This document shows, one piece after another, positions 16,904-26,697 of a DNA stretch of 64,000 bases. The position numbers and the translations under genes are program-made. Positions within the stretch are counted from its first letter, which is position 1; every line of letters begins with the position of its first letter. This DNA is from Thermoanaerobacterium thermosulfurigenes (GTDB taxonomy: Bacteria; Bacillota; Thermoanaerobacteria; Thermoanaerobacterales; Thermoanaerobacteraceae): positions 1 to 64,000 of the forward strand of contig NZ_JBPODR010000004.1 in assembly GCF_051201035.1 (NCBI RefSeq), read 5' to 3'. The notes under the pieces are model-generated. The model searched no databases. It had not been told where the DNA came from and saw only the letters and a list, made by a program, of their open reading frames with translations.

Positions 16904-18337
16904 TTAGCGTCTTCCAAACAAATACAAAAATGCATAAGCAGGAATTTTTACTATTGGTACTTTTGTCGAAACCTTAACTTTCCCATAATCTTCTGGCCTT
17001 TTTGTTACTAATATTGCTGAATCAATATTTTTTTCTTTTTTGCTCATCTCAACAATGGCATCATTCTCGGAAAGTGTCGTATCTTCTCTGAATTTCACTT
17101 CGATTAAGGATTTATTATGTGGGAATTCAACCACTACATCAATCTCTTTTTGATTATCATTAGCTTTTCTAAAATAACCTATTCTAGCATTTGTTTGCAG
17201 GTAAAAATTATAGATATGTTTAAAAACTGCTGTTTCAACCGTTATTCCAAGTTCTTTACTGTCTAAGAGTATATTGTCTATCATTAAAACTGCATTTCTT
17301 AGGGCAGGGTCGGAAACGTAAATTTTGGGTTTTGCTTTTAGAACTTTTTTACCGCCTAATTCTATAGGTAAACTTTTATAAATCAAATTTGCATTTTCAA
17401 GAAGATGAATATAGTTTTCTAATGTTACTGTTGAAACATCTCCAATTTCTTTACTTATCGTTGAAATACTTATAACATTTGCAGAATTAAAACATAGGTA
17501 CAAAAAAACCTTCTCTAACACTGCTAAATTTCTCACATTAAACAAGGAAGGTATATCTCTTTTAATAACTTTATCAACCACATCTTCTCTTAACATTCTT
17601 TGCACTAAAAATTGGTCTTCTGAGAATACAAATTCAGGAAATCCTCCTATTGTTAAATACTTATTAAAGTACTTTTGCAATGGCATAAGTAAAAACATAA
17701 GCTCATTTAACTGAGAGTCATTTAAATTTGAAATTTCATTTAAGTTTAAATTTGGCAAATTGGTTGGTCTTTCTGGAACACCAAGTATTTCGCAAAATTC
17801 ATAAAAAGAAAGAGTAGGTACAGAAATCACAGTCCAGCGGCCAACACCACTTTCTTTTGTACCTTCAATAAGTGCAGGAGAAGCTGAACCTGTAGCAATA
17901 ATTCTCCAGTTTGGTTTGGTGTCATAATAGACTTTTAACCATCTGTCCCAATCACTTGCATATTGAATTTCATCTAAAAATATATAAGCCTCTTTTTCTT
18001 CATTTATGGTAGTTTCATAAAGATTAATAATTTGGTCAAAAGAACTTAATTTAAATAAAGGATGATCAAAAGATACATATAATATCTTTTTTGGGTGCAC
18101 TTGATTTTTTAAAAGAGTTTCTATCATTTGATATAAAATTGTAGTTTTACCTACACGACGTGCACCTGAAAGTATGACATATCTTCTGATAGTTGGATGC
18201 ATTAGTAATTCAAATGCCTGATGATAGACTACTCTCTTTACGGGTTTGGATAGATCTTGAGGGAAATATCCTTCCCTCCACCATGGGTTATACGAGTACA
18301 AAATCCTTAATATATTTTCTGAGCTTGTAATAGACAT
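16904..18337 (-). CDS. AAA-type ATPase with DUF4143 domain
   Basis: 477 residues. Walker A is SGARRVGKTT (about 60-69), Walker B YIFLDEIQYA (about 122-131) and a sensor region ATGSASPAL follows. The C-terminal DUF4143 part (about 200-420) ends in a nuclease-like segment with IDVVVEFPHNKSLIEVKFRED, which resembles the D-xn-E-x-K core of PD-(D/E)XK folds. Proteins of this kind are widespread and frequently duplicated in thermophiles; their job is unknown. The internal ATG at 18337 follows GAGGTGATAAAA, better than the ATG at 18370. It is an isolated gene. Confidence 0.85.
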   Translation of the reverse strand: MSITSSENILRILYSYNPWWREGYFPQDLSKPVKRVVYHQAFELLMHPTIRRYVILSGARRVGKTTILYQMIETLLKNQVHPKKILYVSFDHPLFKLSSFDQIINLYETTINEEKEAYIFLDEIQYASDWDRWLKVYYDTKPNWRIIATGSASPALIEGTKESGVGRWTVISVPTLSFYEFCEILGVPERPTNLPNLNLNEISNLNDSQLNELMFLLMPLQKYFNKYLTIGGFPEFVFSEDQFLVQRMLREDVVDKVIKRDIPSLFNVRNLAVLEKVFLYLCFNSANVISISTISKEIGDVSTVTLENYIHLLENANLIYKSLPIELGGKKVLKAKPKIYVSDPALRNAVLMIDNILLDSKELGITVETAVFKHIYNFYLQTNARIGYFRKANDNQKEIDVVVEFPHNKSLIEVKFREDTTLSENDAIVEMSKKEKNIDSAILVTKRPEDYGKVKVSTKVPIVKIPAYAFLYLFGRR

Positions 18338-18467
18338 TTTTATCACCTCTAATATAATATTATAACACATACTTCATATTTTTATACAAAAAATATGAAG
18401 TATACTTTATATTTTATATGTAATTTTTAAAACTACATTTTAAATTATTAATTCAGTATCTTTCTAT

Positions 18468-18512
18468 AAAAAAATAAACTGGCGTTTGAAATCTTCATAC
18501 CAGTTTATTTTA
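18468..18512. terminator. Long-stem bidirectional terminator
   Basis: AAAATAAACTGG (18471-18482) and CCAGTTTATTTT (18500-18511) are perfect 12-base arms around a 17-base loop. On the minus strand T-rich sequence follows. It separates the YiiX-like gene from the DUF4143 ATPase gene. Confidence 0.7.
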
Positions 18513-18539
18513 TTCATCTAATTTAATTTTGCACTATAT

Positions 18540-19322
18540 TTATGAAGTAGAATACTCAAACACTTCTGTTTCTTTTGATATGAAGATGTCAATTGGCAAC
18601 ACCCAAAAGCCTCCATTTCCATCTATGTCTATTCCTGATGATTTTTTGTATGCGGACCATGGGACTTTTGAGCAATACCAGTTTTCATCATCGTTTTTGT
18701 CAGCCCTCCAATTGTAGGGCTTTCCAACAAACTTTGACACTTCATCAATAGCTTTTACTCTTTCTTCTATTGTGGCCTTTGGAACTGTCAGCCCCCATGC
18801 CTCACTGAAATTTTCTCTGTAAAACCTTATTGTCTCATAAATCACACCTTGATCCGGCTCTGCCGTCAAGAGGCATTTATCATCGATGCTTCCATGATAT
18901 CTTCTGCTATCAAATATCGCAGCATGTCTTATTGCACCTTGCACGTGAAAACCCGGACTTGTAGCAACTATTATGTCCCCAATTGCAAACTTGTCGAATG
19001 ATATGCTGTTTTTATAAACAACCTTTTCACTGCTTCTTGAAGGAAACTTCACACCAAATACTTCTTCAGAGTTGATGTTTTTAATTAAATCGTATAAACT
19101 TACATAGAATTTATTTACTTCTCCTGCATCCAATGGTTTTGATATCATGATAGCTCCATTTAGGGTGAGAAATCTTTTATAAAAATCCTCCTTTTCAAAG
19201 AAGCTTTTCCTTTTTAAGTTTTCTTTAAAATTAAACTCTTCAATATTCACACCAGATATTTCAATCTGTTTCGGCATTTCACTACTACTTGATAGATATT
19301 TACTGTTAGGCAGTATGAGCAT
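18540..19322 (-). CDS. YiiX/NlpC-P60-superfamily cysteine hydrolase-like protein
   Basis: 260 residues. The C-terminal half has the permuted papain-like pattern: FAIGDIIVATSPG, IRHAAIFDS with a candidate catalytic His (about 140), and ENWYCSKVPWSAYKKSSGIDID with a candidate catalytic Cys (about 218), then GGFWVLPIDIF. This resembles the YiiX/YebB group (DUF830-like amidases). The first 85 residues have no recognised domain and no signal peptide, so the protein is probably cytoplasmic. It may cleave or trim peptide or lipid amides; the target is unknown. Confidence 0.7.
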   Translation of the reverse strand: MLILPNSKYLSSSSEMPKQIEISGVNIEEFNFKENLKRKSFFEKEDFYKRFLTLNGAIMISKPLDAGEVNKFYVSLYDLIKNINSEEVFGVKFPSRSSEKVVYKNSISFDKFAIGDIIVATSPGFHVQGAIRHAAIFDSRRYHGSIDDKCLLTAEPDQGVIYETIRFYRENFSEAWGLTVPKATIEERVKAIDEVSKFVGKPYNWRADKNDDENWYCSKVPWSAYKKSSGIDIDGNGGFWVLPIDIFISKETEVFEYSTS

Positions 19323-19378
19323 TCCTACATCCCCCTTCTTAATAATCTATGCTGTCATAGAAGGGTTTTGTGCATGTC

Positions 19379-20137
19379 TCATTTAATAATATCAAATACC
19401 ATTTTTATTGCATATGCAATAGCAACACATATTAGTATAGGTCTAATCAATTTTGCGCCATTTTTTATTGCCACTTTAGTGCCAAATCTGGCACCAACTA
19501 TCATAGCTATTGCCATAGGGATTGCTGCAGAATAAATTATCTTACTGCTTATAGCAAATAGAACCAATGATGTAACATTGCTTACAAAATTGAGTATCTT
19601 TCCATTTCCAGCACTTATTCTAAAATCATATCCCAGTAATATTATAAATAAAAAAATATAAAAAGAGCCTGTACCAGGTCCAAAAAAGCCATCATAGAAA
19701 CCCAAAACTATAGATATAATAAGTCCAATTGCTATCGTCTTTTTATTAACACCTTCAAAATTATTTACACTTCCAACATTTTTCGATAGCAATGTATATA
19801 TTGCAACAAATATCATCAATATTATTATGATGATTCTCAATTTTGAACTGTCCAATGACAAAACCGCTTTAACGCCTAAAATTGCTCCTATTAATGTCCC
19901 AAAAACGAGATATTTCAATAAATTGATATCATATACTTTGTATTTTATGAAAGTCATAGAGCTTGTAAAAGACGCACAAGTCGATGCAAATTTATTAGTC
20001 CCAAGAGCATATGCAGGAGGTACCCCTAAAACCATAAGCCCCGGAAGGCTTATTATGCCTCCTCCACCTGCTATAGAATCAATAAAAGCAGCAATAAATC
20101 CTATTACGCATAATGACAATACATATTTTAATGGCAA
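19379..20137 (-). CDS. TauE/SafE-family anion exporter
   Basis: 252 residues with about eight membrane helices in two halves. The first half has FIAAFIDSIAGGGGIISLPGL and the second the repeated signature GFYDGFFGPGTGSF, both typical of TauE/SafE. Members export sulfite, sulfoacetate or related organosulfur anions. The TTG at 20137 is chosen because GGGGGAAG lies six bases upstream. It follows dusB closely, so read-through is possible, though no functional link is known. Confidence 0.85.
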   Translation of the reverse strand: MPLKYVLSLCVIGFIAAFIDSIAGGGGIISLPGLMVLGVPPAYALGTNKFASTCASFTSSMTFIKYKVYDINLLKYLVFGTLIGAILGVKAVLSLDSSKLRIIIIILMIFVAIYTLLSKNVGSVNNFEGVNKKTIAIGLIISIVLGFYDGFFGPGTGSFYIFLFIILLGYDFRISAGNGKILNFVSNVTSLVLFAISSKIIYSAAIPMAIAMIVGARFGTKVAIKNGAKLIRPILICVAIAYAIKMVFDIIK

Positions 20138-20168
20138 GATATCTTCCCCCAAAATACATGGCGTAATT

Positions 20169-21140
20169 TTATGTAGAACTTTTAATGCTAAGTAACAGGT
20201 CTTTAATCTCTTTATAGTTAGACATGGTAAATACCATTTGCTTTATCTTTGAAGCACCGCGGATTCCTTTTAGATACCATGCTATATGCTTTCTCATCTC
20301 CAATATTCCTATATGTTCACCTTTGTATTCTATCATCATGTCAAGGTGCCTTAAAATCATATCAATCTTTTCACTTACAATCGGCTCTGGCAGTAGTTCA
20401 CCTGTATTTAGATAGTGAAGAATCCTTTTGAAAATCCATGGATTGCCTTCTGCCCCTCTGCCAACCATCACCGCATCACATCCTGTCTCGTCTATCATTC
20501 TTTTTGCATCCTCCGGTGAAAACACATCTCCATTGCCTATTACAGGTATTTTCAGATTATCCTTTACTTTCTTTATTATATCCCAGTCAGCATTACCTGA
20601 ATAAAACTGCTCTCTCGTCCTGCCATGAACCGCAACCGCTTTTACGCCGCAATTTTCAGCCATCTTAGCAATCTCAACAGCATTTACATGAGCATCATCC
20701 CATCCTTTCCTTATCTTTATAGTTACAGGCTTTGAAGAATTTTTCACCACAGCTTTAATTACATTTTCTGCCAATTCAGGTTTAAGCATCAAAGCCGAAC
20801 CATCGCCATTTTTTACTATTTTAGGCGTTGGGCATCCCATGTTTATATCTATCACCTTTGCATTTGATGTATTTAATCTCTTTGCGATTTCACCCATTAT
20901 ATAAGGATCAGAGCCAAATATCTGGAGCGCTACATTTTCGTCATCATCTATATCTGTAAGAAATTCCGTATTTTCACTTTCATAGTAAAGGCCTTTGGCA
21001 CTGACCATTTCAGTGTATGTAAATCCACATCCCATCTCACTGCATATACACCTATAAGGCTTATCTGTGACACCTGCCATAGGCGCCAAAAACACATTGT
21101 TTTTGATTTCTACGTCTCCTATGTACAACTTCCTCTTCAT
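20169..21140 (-). CDS. dusB: tRNA-dihydrouridine synthase
   Basis: 323 residues, TIM-barrel flavoprotein. APMAGVTDKPYR near residue 18, the catalytic-cysteine motif NMGCPTPKIVKNGDGSAL (about 99-116), AVHGRTREQFYSGNADWD and VMVGRGAEGNPWIF (FMN phosphate binding) are all present. It reduces uridines in the tRNA D-loop using FMN and NAD(P)H. Length and motifs are normal; most similar to the DusB/Dus1 group. Confidence 0.95.
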   Translation of the reverse strand: MKRKLYIGDVEIKNNVFLAPMAGVTDKPYRCICSEMGCGFTYTEMVSAKGLYYESENTEFLTDIDDDENVALQIFGSDPYIMGEIAKRLNTSNAKVIDINMGCPTPKIVKNGDGSALMLKPELAENVIKAVVKNSSKPVTIKIRKGWDDAHVNAVEIAKMAENCGVKAVAVHGRTREQFYSGNADWDIIKKVKDNLKIPVIGNGDVFSPEDAKRMIDETGCDAVMVGRGAEGNPWIFKRILHYLNTGELLPEPIVSEKIDMILRHLDMMIEYKGEHIGILEMRKHIAWYLKGIRGASKIKQMVFTMSNYKEIKDLLLSIKSST

Positions 21141-21239
21141 TCCCTTCTTGCTAAGTCCACATTATCATATTTATTCTTCTATTATTCTATCATTATATTT
21201 GTATCTATCCAACTGCCTCTTATGCTGTTTATGTATAGC

Positions 21240-21276
21240 AAAAGGGAAAGCTGCCATCTTACAGCCTTCCCTTTTT
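21240..21276 (-). terminator. Terminator of the 5'-nucleotidase gene
   Basis: AAAAGGGAA-GCTG (21240-21253) and CAGC-TTCCCTTTT (21262-21275) form a 13-bp stem with one mismatch and an 8-base loop, 15 bases after the stop. Confidence 0.75.
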
Positions 21277-21291
21277 ACTAAGTTTATTTTT

Positions 21292-24200
21292 CTATTTTGT
21301 GTATTTTGCATAAACAAATCCGTATACGCCGTTATACTGAACCTTGTACCATCCGTCGTATTCGCCGACCACTTTTAATTCATAGCCGTACGGTACTGCT
21401 CCTATTTTTAGCGCGTTTATGGAATTATTCACTCTGATATTAAGTCCGTCTTTAGCAGTCACCTTCACCGATTTTAATACGGCTACATTTGTTAAATCTG
21501 GCGACGAAGCTACATACTTGCCATATACATAACCTGTTTTTCCATTGTATTCAATCTGGTACCAACCATCATTTTCGCCTATTATGTTGATAGATTGACC
21601 AGCTCTTACTACACCTATCACTTTATAATTTGTACCAGCACCTGAACGCACATTTAAAGCTGATGCTGTGACAATGCCTTTACTTCCAACATTTCCTTCT
21701 GAAACTGGTGTCTTAGATATTGTCCAGTAGTTGTCGACAACAGGATCTATAGTACCTTTCATTTTTATATAACTTATCATTAAGTTTCTTACCTGACCAT
21801 CATCACCGTATGCTTTAGCTGAGTCAAAGACTATTACAGGATTTGTAATTCCTGCTGCCTTCATAAAACCTCCGCCGCCATTAAATCTGTAGTTGTTTAT
21901 TGCAACAGTAAATACATCGTCATCTTTCACTGGTTTGCCATTTACTGTCAAATTCTTAATCCTGTTTCCGACAGGCTGTGTAAGATCTATGGTATAACTT
22001 GCTCCGTAAAGCTGATCAAGGTTGTAATCTGGTATATTAAGGGTCTTATCCTTTGTTATAGGATCATCTGGAGATTTGACCTGCTGATAATATCGTGCAG
22101 ACCATTCCATCCAATCCTTTAACTGTTTACCAGTCATCTTTATTCCGTACAAGTAATTTTCAAACACATATACGCTCATCATGTCTTGTATTGTAACATC
22201 GCCTTTTAATATCTGAGCAGTGCTGCTTAACGGTGCGGCTATTGAAAGATCCGTCTTTGCATAGTATTTTTGTACTTTGTTGATAAGATCCATCAAGGCT
22301 GTTTCCTTTGTCAACTGATCTTTTCCTAAGAAGTCACCAGAAGCTGTGCCTATCTTGGTTCCTACGTATTTGAGAGTCGCTTCTTGGTATGGCTCTGCAA
22401 GCTGCATTATGTTTTCATCAGGTTGTATTGAGCTATTCATCGCAACAGCTTTGCTTGTTTTGCTGTCAATTGTCCATTTCCCATTTTCATCTTTAGATAA
22501 GTTGAAATCTATCCTTGAAACGTATTGTCCCCATTTGCCAGGCTCTGTCACTATTACATCTTTACCTTCTGGGTTTTTAAATGTATCCATTTGTATTACA
22601 ACATGTGTATGTCCAGCTATTATCGCATCTATCCCATTTACACCTTGAGCTACAGCTTTTACCTGATTTTCTGGTATAGTATCTGATGGGCTTTCTTCGC
22701 CAGAGTGCATAGCAACAACAACTATGTCTGCCCCAGCAGCTCTCACTTTAGGTACCCATTTATTTGCTTCTTCTACAAGGTCATTAAATTTAAGCCCCGC
22801 GTAATGAGATTTGTCTTCCCATGAAGGAATTTCTTTTGTAGTAAGTCCTAATATGCCTACTTTCACATCGCCCATAGGTGTAGTTATCGTTTTAATGTAG
22901 TAAGGCTCTACAAAGTTGGTGCCATCATCTTTGTAAGTATTTGCAGATAAGACATGGATGTTCTCCTTTTCCATATTAGCAATTACTCTATTTAAGACAT
23001 CCAAACCATAATTGAATTCATGGTTCCCTAACGTCCACGTATCGTAGTGCATGGCGCCCATAGCCTTCGCCATAGGGTATTCAGACTTTGTGTCAATTTT
23101 GTCGTAGTAGTATGAGAGTGGCGTACCTTGAATTGTATCACCATTGTCTACTAATACGACGTTTGGATTTTCGGATCTTACTTGATCAACATAGCCTGCT
23201 ACCTTTGCAAGGCCTTGATTAGCTTCTTTTGCACTGCTGTAATCCCACGGCACCAGATTCCCATGTACATCAGATGTGGCTAAAACTGTTATAGTCGTTT
23301 CATTAGAAGCTATCATTGTGGCAGGAGATATTCTATTGTCTATTTTCGCCGTTATATGACCTTGTGCCTTTACTGCATCGATAAATGCATCTCTCACCAA
23401 TTTCTGCGTATCTATGTAAGACTTTTGCACATCGGGATCAGTAAATTCTGTAAAACCATCTCCACCAGTTCCCATAAAATTATTCGTTGCTACAAGATAT
23501 CTTGCATTCATGTCTATTGGTGTACCATCAGATTTCTTCATGTCAAATACTCTATTCATTGACGGTTTACTTGGATCGTACTTAAATGAAAGACCTGCAA
23601 CCTGAATGCCTTTGCCACCATCCTGAACCGCTTGTTCCAATACTTTCTTAATCTCTGCACCAGTCATGCTTACTGTGACAATGGTATTGTCAAATGGCAT
23701 CAACGTGTACATTGTTCCAACAGTGATGTCGCCTTTTAATACGTCAGTTCTAAGTCCACCATTGTTTCCAAAGGCAAAATCAGCATTTACAGCATTCTTA
23801 ACGACTTCTGACGTCCAATTTCCTAAAATCGAATCTCCAAAAGGATTTGCACTTTGAGTTCTCGTCAAATCTACATCTGCAGTGCCAATGACTTGGCTAA
23901 ATAACGGCCCAGCGTCTTGTATAGCTTTATCTACTATACTTTGAACATCTTCATCAACTACTGGTGTTTTCGTATTGTAATAGCTGTAATCGTCGTTGTA
24001 AACCATATCTCCTGCGCTTATAGTACCATCGCTATTTACTGTTATCTTAAGATCTATAAAACCCATGCCTGCATTGTTGGCAACACCTACAGGTATTCCA
24101 TTTACTCTGGTTGTGACAATCGTATGTGTATGACCACCAAATATAGCATCTACGCCTTTTACGTTCTTAGCAAAATCAATAAGATTACCTGTTGTCTCAC

Positions 24201-24918
24201 CTGTATTCTTATCAGTCGTAGCTCCCATATGCGCCAAGACAACTACAATCTGCGCACCATCATTTCTTAACTGCTGTGCAAGATTATTTACAATTGGCAC
24301 AGGATCTTTAAAATCTACATTACTTATGAGAGATGGCAAAATTATAGACGGGAATTCTTTGTTATCAACGATTCCAATGATGCCGATCTTTACTCCATCT
24401 CTTTCAATTACAACGTATGGTTTCGTGTAACTTACAGGTTTGCCTGTAGTTTTGTCGTATACATTGGCTGCTAAAACGGGTATTGTAGATCCTTTTAAAA
24501 CTGCATTATTAGTGTCTATAACAGAATCAATGCCCCAGTCGTACTCGTGATTTCCTAATGTCATTGCATCAAAGCCAATGCTTTTCATCATATCAATGAC
24601 AGGCTGTCCTTTTAAAACGTTTGAAAGAGGCGTACCTTGAAACATATCTCCTCCTGATAGTACGACAGTATCAGGATTTGCTGCCTTTATGTCTTTTATT
24701 CTTTTTGCCAATACAGATCCTCTCTCTTGGGTGATAGGTGTTCCATCGCTTAATTTACCTGATGCTTGCAGATACCCGTGGAAATCAGTGACTTCTACAA
24801 AATCAAATGTCTTTGATGTAGCTGCGTATGATATCTGAGGCATACTTGAAAATACCATGCCAAATACCATCACAAATGTCAAAATGATACTTAAAACTTT
24901 GCCTCTACCTTTTAACAT
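21292..24918 (-). CDS. Secreted double 5'-nucleotidase/cyclic phosphodiesterase with SH3b tail
   Basis: 1208 residues with a signal peptide (about 1-33). Module 1 (about 36-530) has FVEVTDFHGYL, LSGGDMFQGTP, LGNHEYDWG and FGGHTHT, then a 5'-nucleotidase C-terminal domain (GNNGGLRTDV, MPFDNTIV). Module 2 (about 545-1060) repeats the layout with ATSDVHGNLVPWDY, VDNGDTIQGTP, LGNHEFNYG and IAGHTHVVI, closer to 2',3'-cyclic phosphodiesterases (CpdB). Two bacterial SH3 domains follow (about 1080-1140 and 1152-1208), likely holding the protein to the cell wall. No LPXTG or S-layer domain. The arrangement recalls B. subtilis YfkN. It should release phosphate and nucleosides from external nucleotides. 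A Pho-box-like promoter lies upstream. Confidence 0.92.
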   Translation of the reverse strand: MLKGRGKVLSIILTFVMVFGMVFSSMPQISYAATSKTFDFVEVTDFHGYLQASGKLSDGTPITQERGSVLAKRIKDIKAANPDTVVLSGGDMFQGTPLSNVLKGQPVIDMMKSIGFDAMTLGNHEYDWGIDSVIDTNNAVLKGSTIPVLAANVYDKTTGKPVSYTKPYVVIERDGVKIGIIGIVDNKEFPSIILPSLISNVDFKDPVPIVNNLAQQLRNDGAQIVVVLAHMGATTDKNTGETTGNLIDFAKNVKGVDAIFGGHTHTIVTTRVNGIPVGVANNAGMGFIDLKITVNSDGTISAGDMVYNDDYSYYNTKTPVVDEDVQSIVDKAIQDAGPLFSQVIGTADVDLTRTQSANPFGDSILGNWTSEVVKNAVNADFAFGNNGGLRTDVLKGDITVGTMYTLMPFDNTIVTVSMTGAEIKKVLEQAVQDGGKGIQVAGLSFKYDPSKPSMNRVFDMKKSDGTPIDMNARYLVATNNFMGTGGDGFTEFTDPDVQKSYIDTQKLVRDAFIDAVKAQGHITAKIDNRISPATMIASNETTITVLATSDVHGNLVPWDYSSAKEANQGLAKVAGYVDQVRSENPNVVLVDNGDTIQGTPLSYYYDKIDTKSEYPMAKAMGAMHYDTWTLGNHEFNYGLDVLNRVIANMEKENIHVLSANTYKDDGTNFVEPYYIKTITTPMGDVKVGILGLTTKEIPSWEDKSHYAGLKFNDLVEEANKWVPKVRAAGADIVVVAMHSGEESPSDTIPENQVKAVAQGVNGIDAIIAGHTHVVIQMDTFKNPEGKDVIVTEPGKWGQYVSRIDFNLSKDENGKWTIDSKTSKAVAMNSSIQPDENIMQLAEPYQEATLKYVGTKIGTASGDFLGKDQLTKETALMDLINKVQKYYAKTDLSIAAPLSSTAQILKGDVTIQDMMSVYVFENYLYGIKMTGKQLKDWMEWSARYYQQVKSPDDPITKDKTLNIPDYNLDQLYGASYTIDLTQPVGNRIKNLTVNGKPVKDDDVFTVAINNYRFNGGGGFMKAAGITNPVIVFDSAKAYGDDGQVRNLMISYIKMKGTIDPVVDNYWTISKTPVSEGNVGSKGIVTASALNVRSGAGTNYKVIGVVRAGQSINIIGENDGWYQIEYNGKTGYVYGKYVASSPDLTNVAVLKSVKVTAKDGLNIRVNNSINALKIGAVPYGYELKVVGEYDGWYKVQYNGVYGFVYAKYTK

Positions 24919-25100
24919 ATAAACCCTCCTACTCCTTTTATTATTTGAAATATTTTTGAGTATAAACGTAATCCCCCCTTATGTCATATCCTTTAAACAC
25001 AAATGCATTGGAAACGTAGATGTGCATTAACATAAAATCAACAAAATCTTAGCTGCTTTGACGATTGGTACAACTTATTACAAGATTAATATAACAGACA

Positions 25101-25141
25101 ATTATAAAGCTATTATTAAGTATGTGTTAAAATCATGTAAA
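25101..25141 (-). promoter_or_regulatory. Pho-box-like direct repeats and promoter of the nucleotidase gene
   Basis: On the minus strand four hexamers start exactly 11 bp apart: TTTACA (25141), TTAACA (25130), TTAATA (25119) and TTTATA (25108). This matches the PhoP pattern of TTAACA-like repeats with 5-bp spacers. A TATAAT at 25106-25101 overlaps the last one. The remainder of the 468-bp gap (24919-25386) holds a leader of about 175 bases and a terminator; I see nothing else. Confidence 0.55.
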
Positions 25142-25347
25142 ACTTAAATTTGTGCACAATATTAATTGTAATATATCAGATGTCAGACAACTTTTAATAT
25201 AATTTTATATCTTTATAAAAACAATTACAAACCCCAAAATTTACTTCTATCCAAAATTATACACATTTATCTTAAGAATCCTCTCAATATTAAAAAATTA
25301 TTCCAATTTGCTATAAATTATAAAAGGTTACTAGAAAATTTCATTGC

Positions 25348-25372
25348 AAAAAAAAGCCGGAAAACCCGGCTT
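25348..25372 (-). terminator. Terminator of the cellobiose operon
   Basis: AAGCCGG (25354-25360) pairs with CCGGCTT (25366-25372); the minus strand continues with eight T. It directly follows the GH4 gene. Confidence 0.9.
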
Positions 25373-25386
25373 AAAGTTTACTTATT

Positions 25387-26697
25387 TCATCTATATTGCG
25401 GCAAGTAATCTATGTTCTCTCTAATAATATCGTCCAAGATTTTTTTAGCTACTGTCGCAGATGGTACCAGCGGATGTATCGTTAAAGCTTGAAGTGCAGT
25501 ATAGTAATCGCCTGTCACACCCGCTTCTATTGTCAATTCTTCATACGCCTTTACAGACTGCATCAATCCTCTTATCTTTTTCGGTACATGACCTATATTT
25601 ATTGGATGTGCACCATTTCTATCTACTAAGGCATTTGTTTCTATTACCACATCATCAGGCAGATCTAAAATTGTTCCATTGTTTTTTACATTAACTACAT
25701 GAATGTCCTTTTTATTGTTGTATATTGAGTTTATCAATGAACATGCAGCATCGGAATAATGGGCTCCACCCCTTTTCTCCAGTTGTGACGGTTTTACATC
25801 GAGATTTGGGTCTTTGTACAATTCAAAAAGTTCTCTCTCGAGTTTTTTGACTTGTTCACCTCTTGTCCCTATTGTTGACGCATCTTTCTTTTCTTCCTCT
25901 AACATTTTATCTGCAAGATAATAATACCTGTGATATGGGCACGGATACATTCCAAGTGATTTGATAAACTCAGGTTCCCATGGTAAGTCAGGCACATTTT
26001 TCATTGACATAGACTTGCCACCAGCAAAACTATCTATCAATTTCTCTGTGATGTCATCTCCATCCAAATACACATGTGTTCCCCAAACAAGATGATTAAG
26101 ACCTGCAAAATCTATTGACACACGCTTTACGTCTACATCAAGCATTTCTGCAACACCATATACCATACCTATTGGAACATTGCAAAGTCCAATTGTTTTC
26201 ACATTTGTATGCTTTAAAACTGTTTCTGTTATGATTCCAGAAGGATTTGTGAAGTTTATAAGCCATGCATTTGGAGATAATTCTTCTATGTCTTTGCATA
26301 TATCGAGTATCACCGGTATCGTTCTTTGAGCTTTTGCAAATCCGCCAGGCCCTGTCGTCTCCTGACCTATCACATCATATCTCAAAGGTATTTTTTCGTC
26401 TCTGATTCGAGCATCCAAAAGCCCCACTCTAAACTGTGTAGTCACAAAATCTGCATCTTTTATCGCCTCACGCCTATTCAAAGTCAGGTGAATATTTATA
26501 TCTACGCCCGCCTTTTCCACCATGCGCTTTGCAAGATTTCCTACAATCTCTAACTTTTCTTTTCCTTCCTCAATATCCACAAGGTATAAATCTTTCACAG
26601 GCAACTCATCATACCTTTTTATAAATCCTTCCACCAATTCAGGCGTATAGCTTGACCCACCACCTATTGTAGCTATTTTCAAACCTCTTTTAGACAT
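25387..26697 (-). CDS. celF: 6-phospho-beta-glucosidase, glycoside hydrolase family 4
   Basis: 436 residues. The N-terminal NAD+-binding Rossmann motif is IATIGGGSSYTPELV (about 8-22); NFTNPSGIITE, GLCNVPIGM (metal-binding Cys, about 172) and GLNHLVW (metal-binding His, about 201) follow. GH4 enzymes use NAD+ and Mn2+ in a redox-elimination mechanism to split 6-phosphoglycosides; SSYTPE and the context favour the beta-glucoside type (CelF/LicH). It is the last gene of the PTS operon and its start overlaps the IIA gene by 8 bases. A GH1 enzyme of the same nominal activity lies in the same operon. Confidence 0.92.
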   Translation of the reverse strand: MSKRGLKIATIGGGSSYTPELVEGFIKRYDELPVKDLYLVDIEEGKEKLEIVGNLAKRMVEKAGVDINIHLTLNRREAIKDADFVTTQFRVGLLDARIRDEKIPLRYDVIGQETTGPGGFAKAQRTIPVILDICKDIEELSPNAWLINFTNPSGIITETVLKHTNVKTIGLCNVPIGMVYGVAEMLDVDVKRVSIDFAGLNHLVWGTHVYLDGDDITEKLIDSFAGGKSMSMKNVPDLPWEPEFIKSLGMYPCPYHRYYYLADKMLEEEKKDASTIGTRGEQVKKLERELFELYKDPNLDVKPSQLEKRGGAHYSDAACSLINSIYNNKKDIHVVNVKNNGTILDLPDDVVIETNALVDRNGAHPINIGHVPKKIRGLMQSVKAYEELTIEAGVTGDYYTALQALTIHPLVPSATVAKKILDDIIRENIDYLPQYR

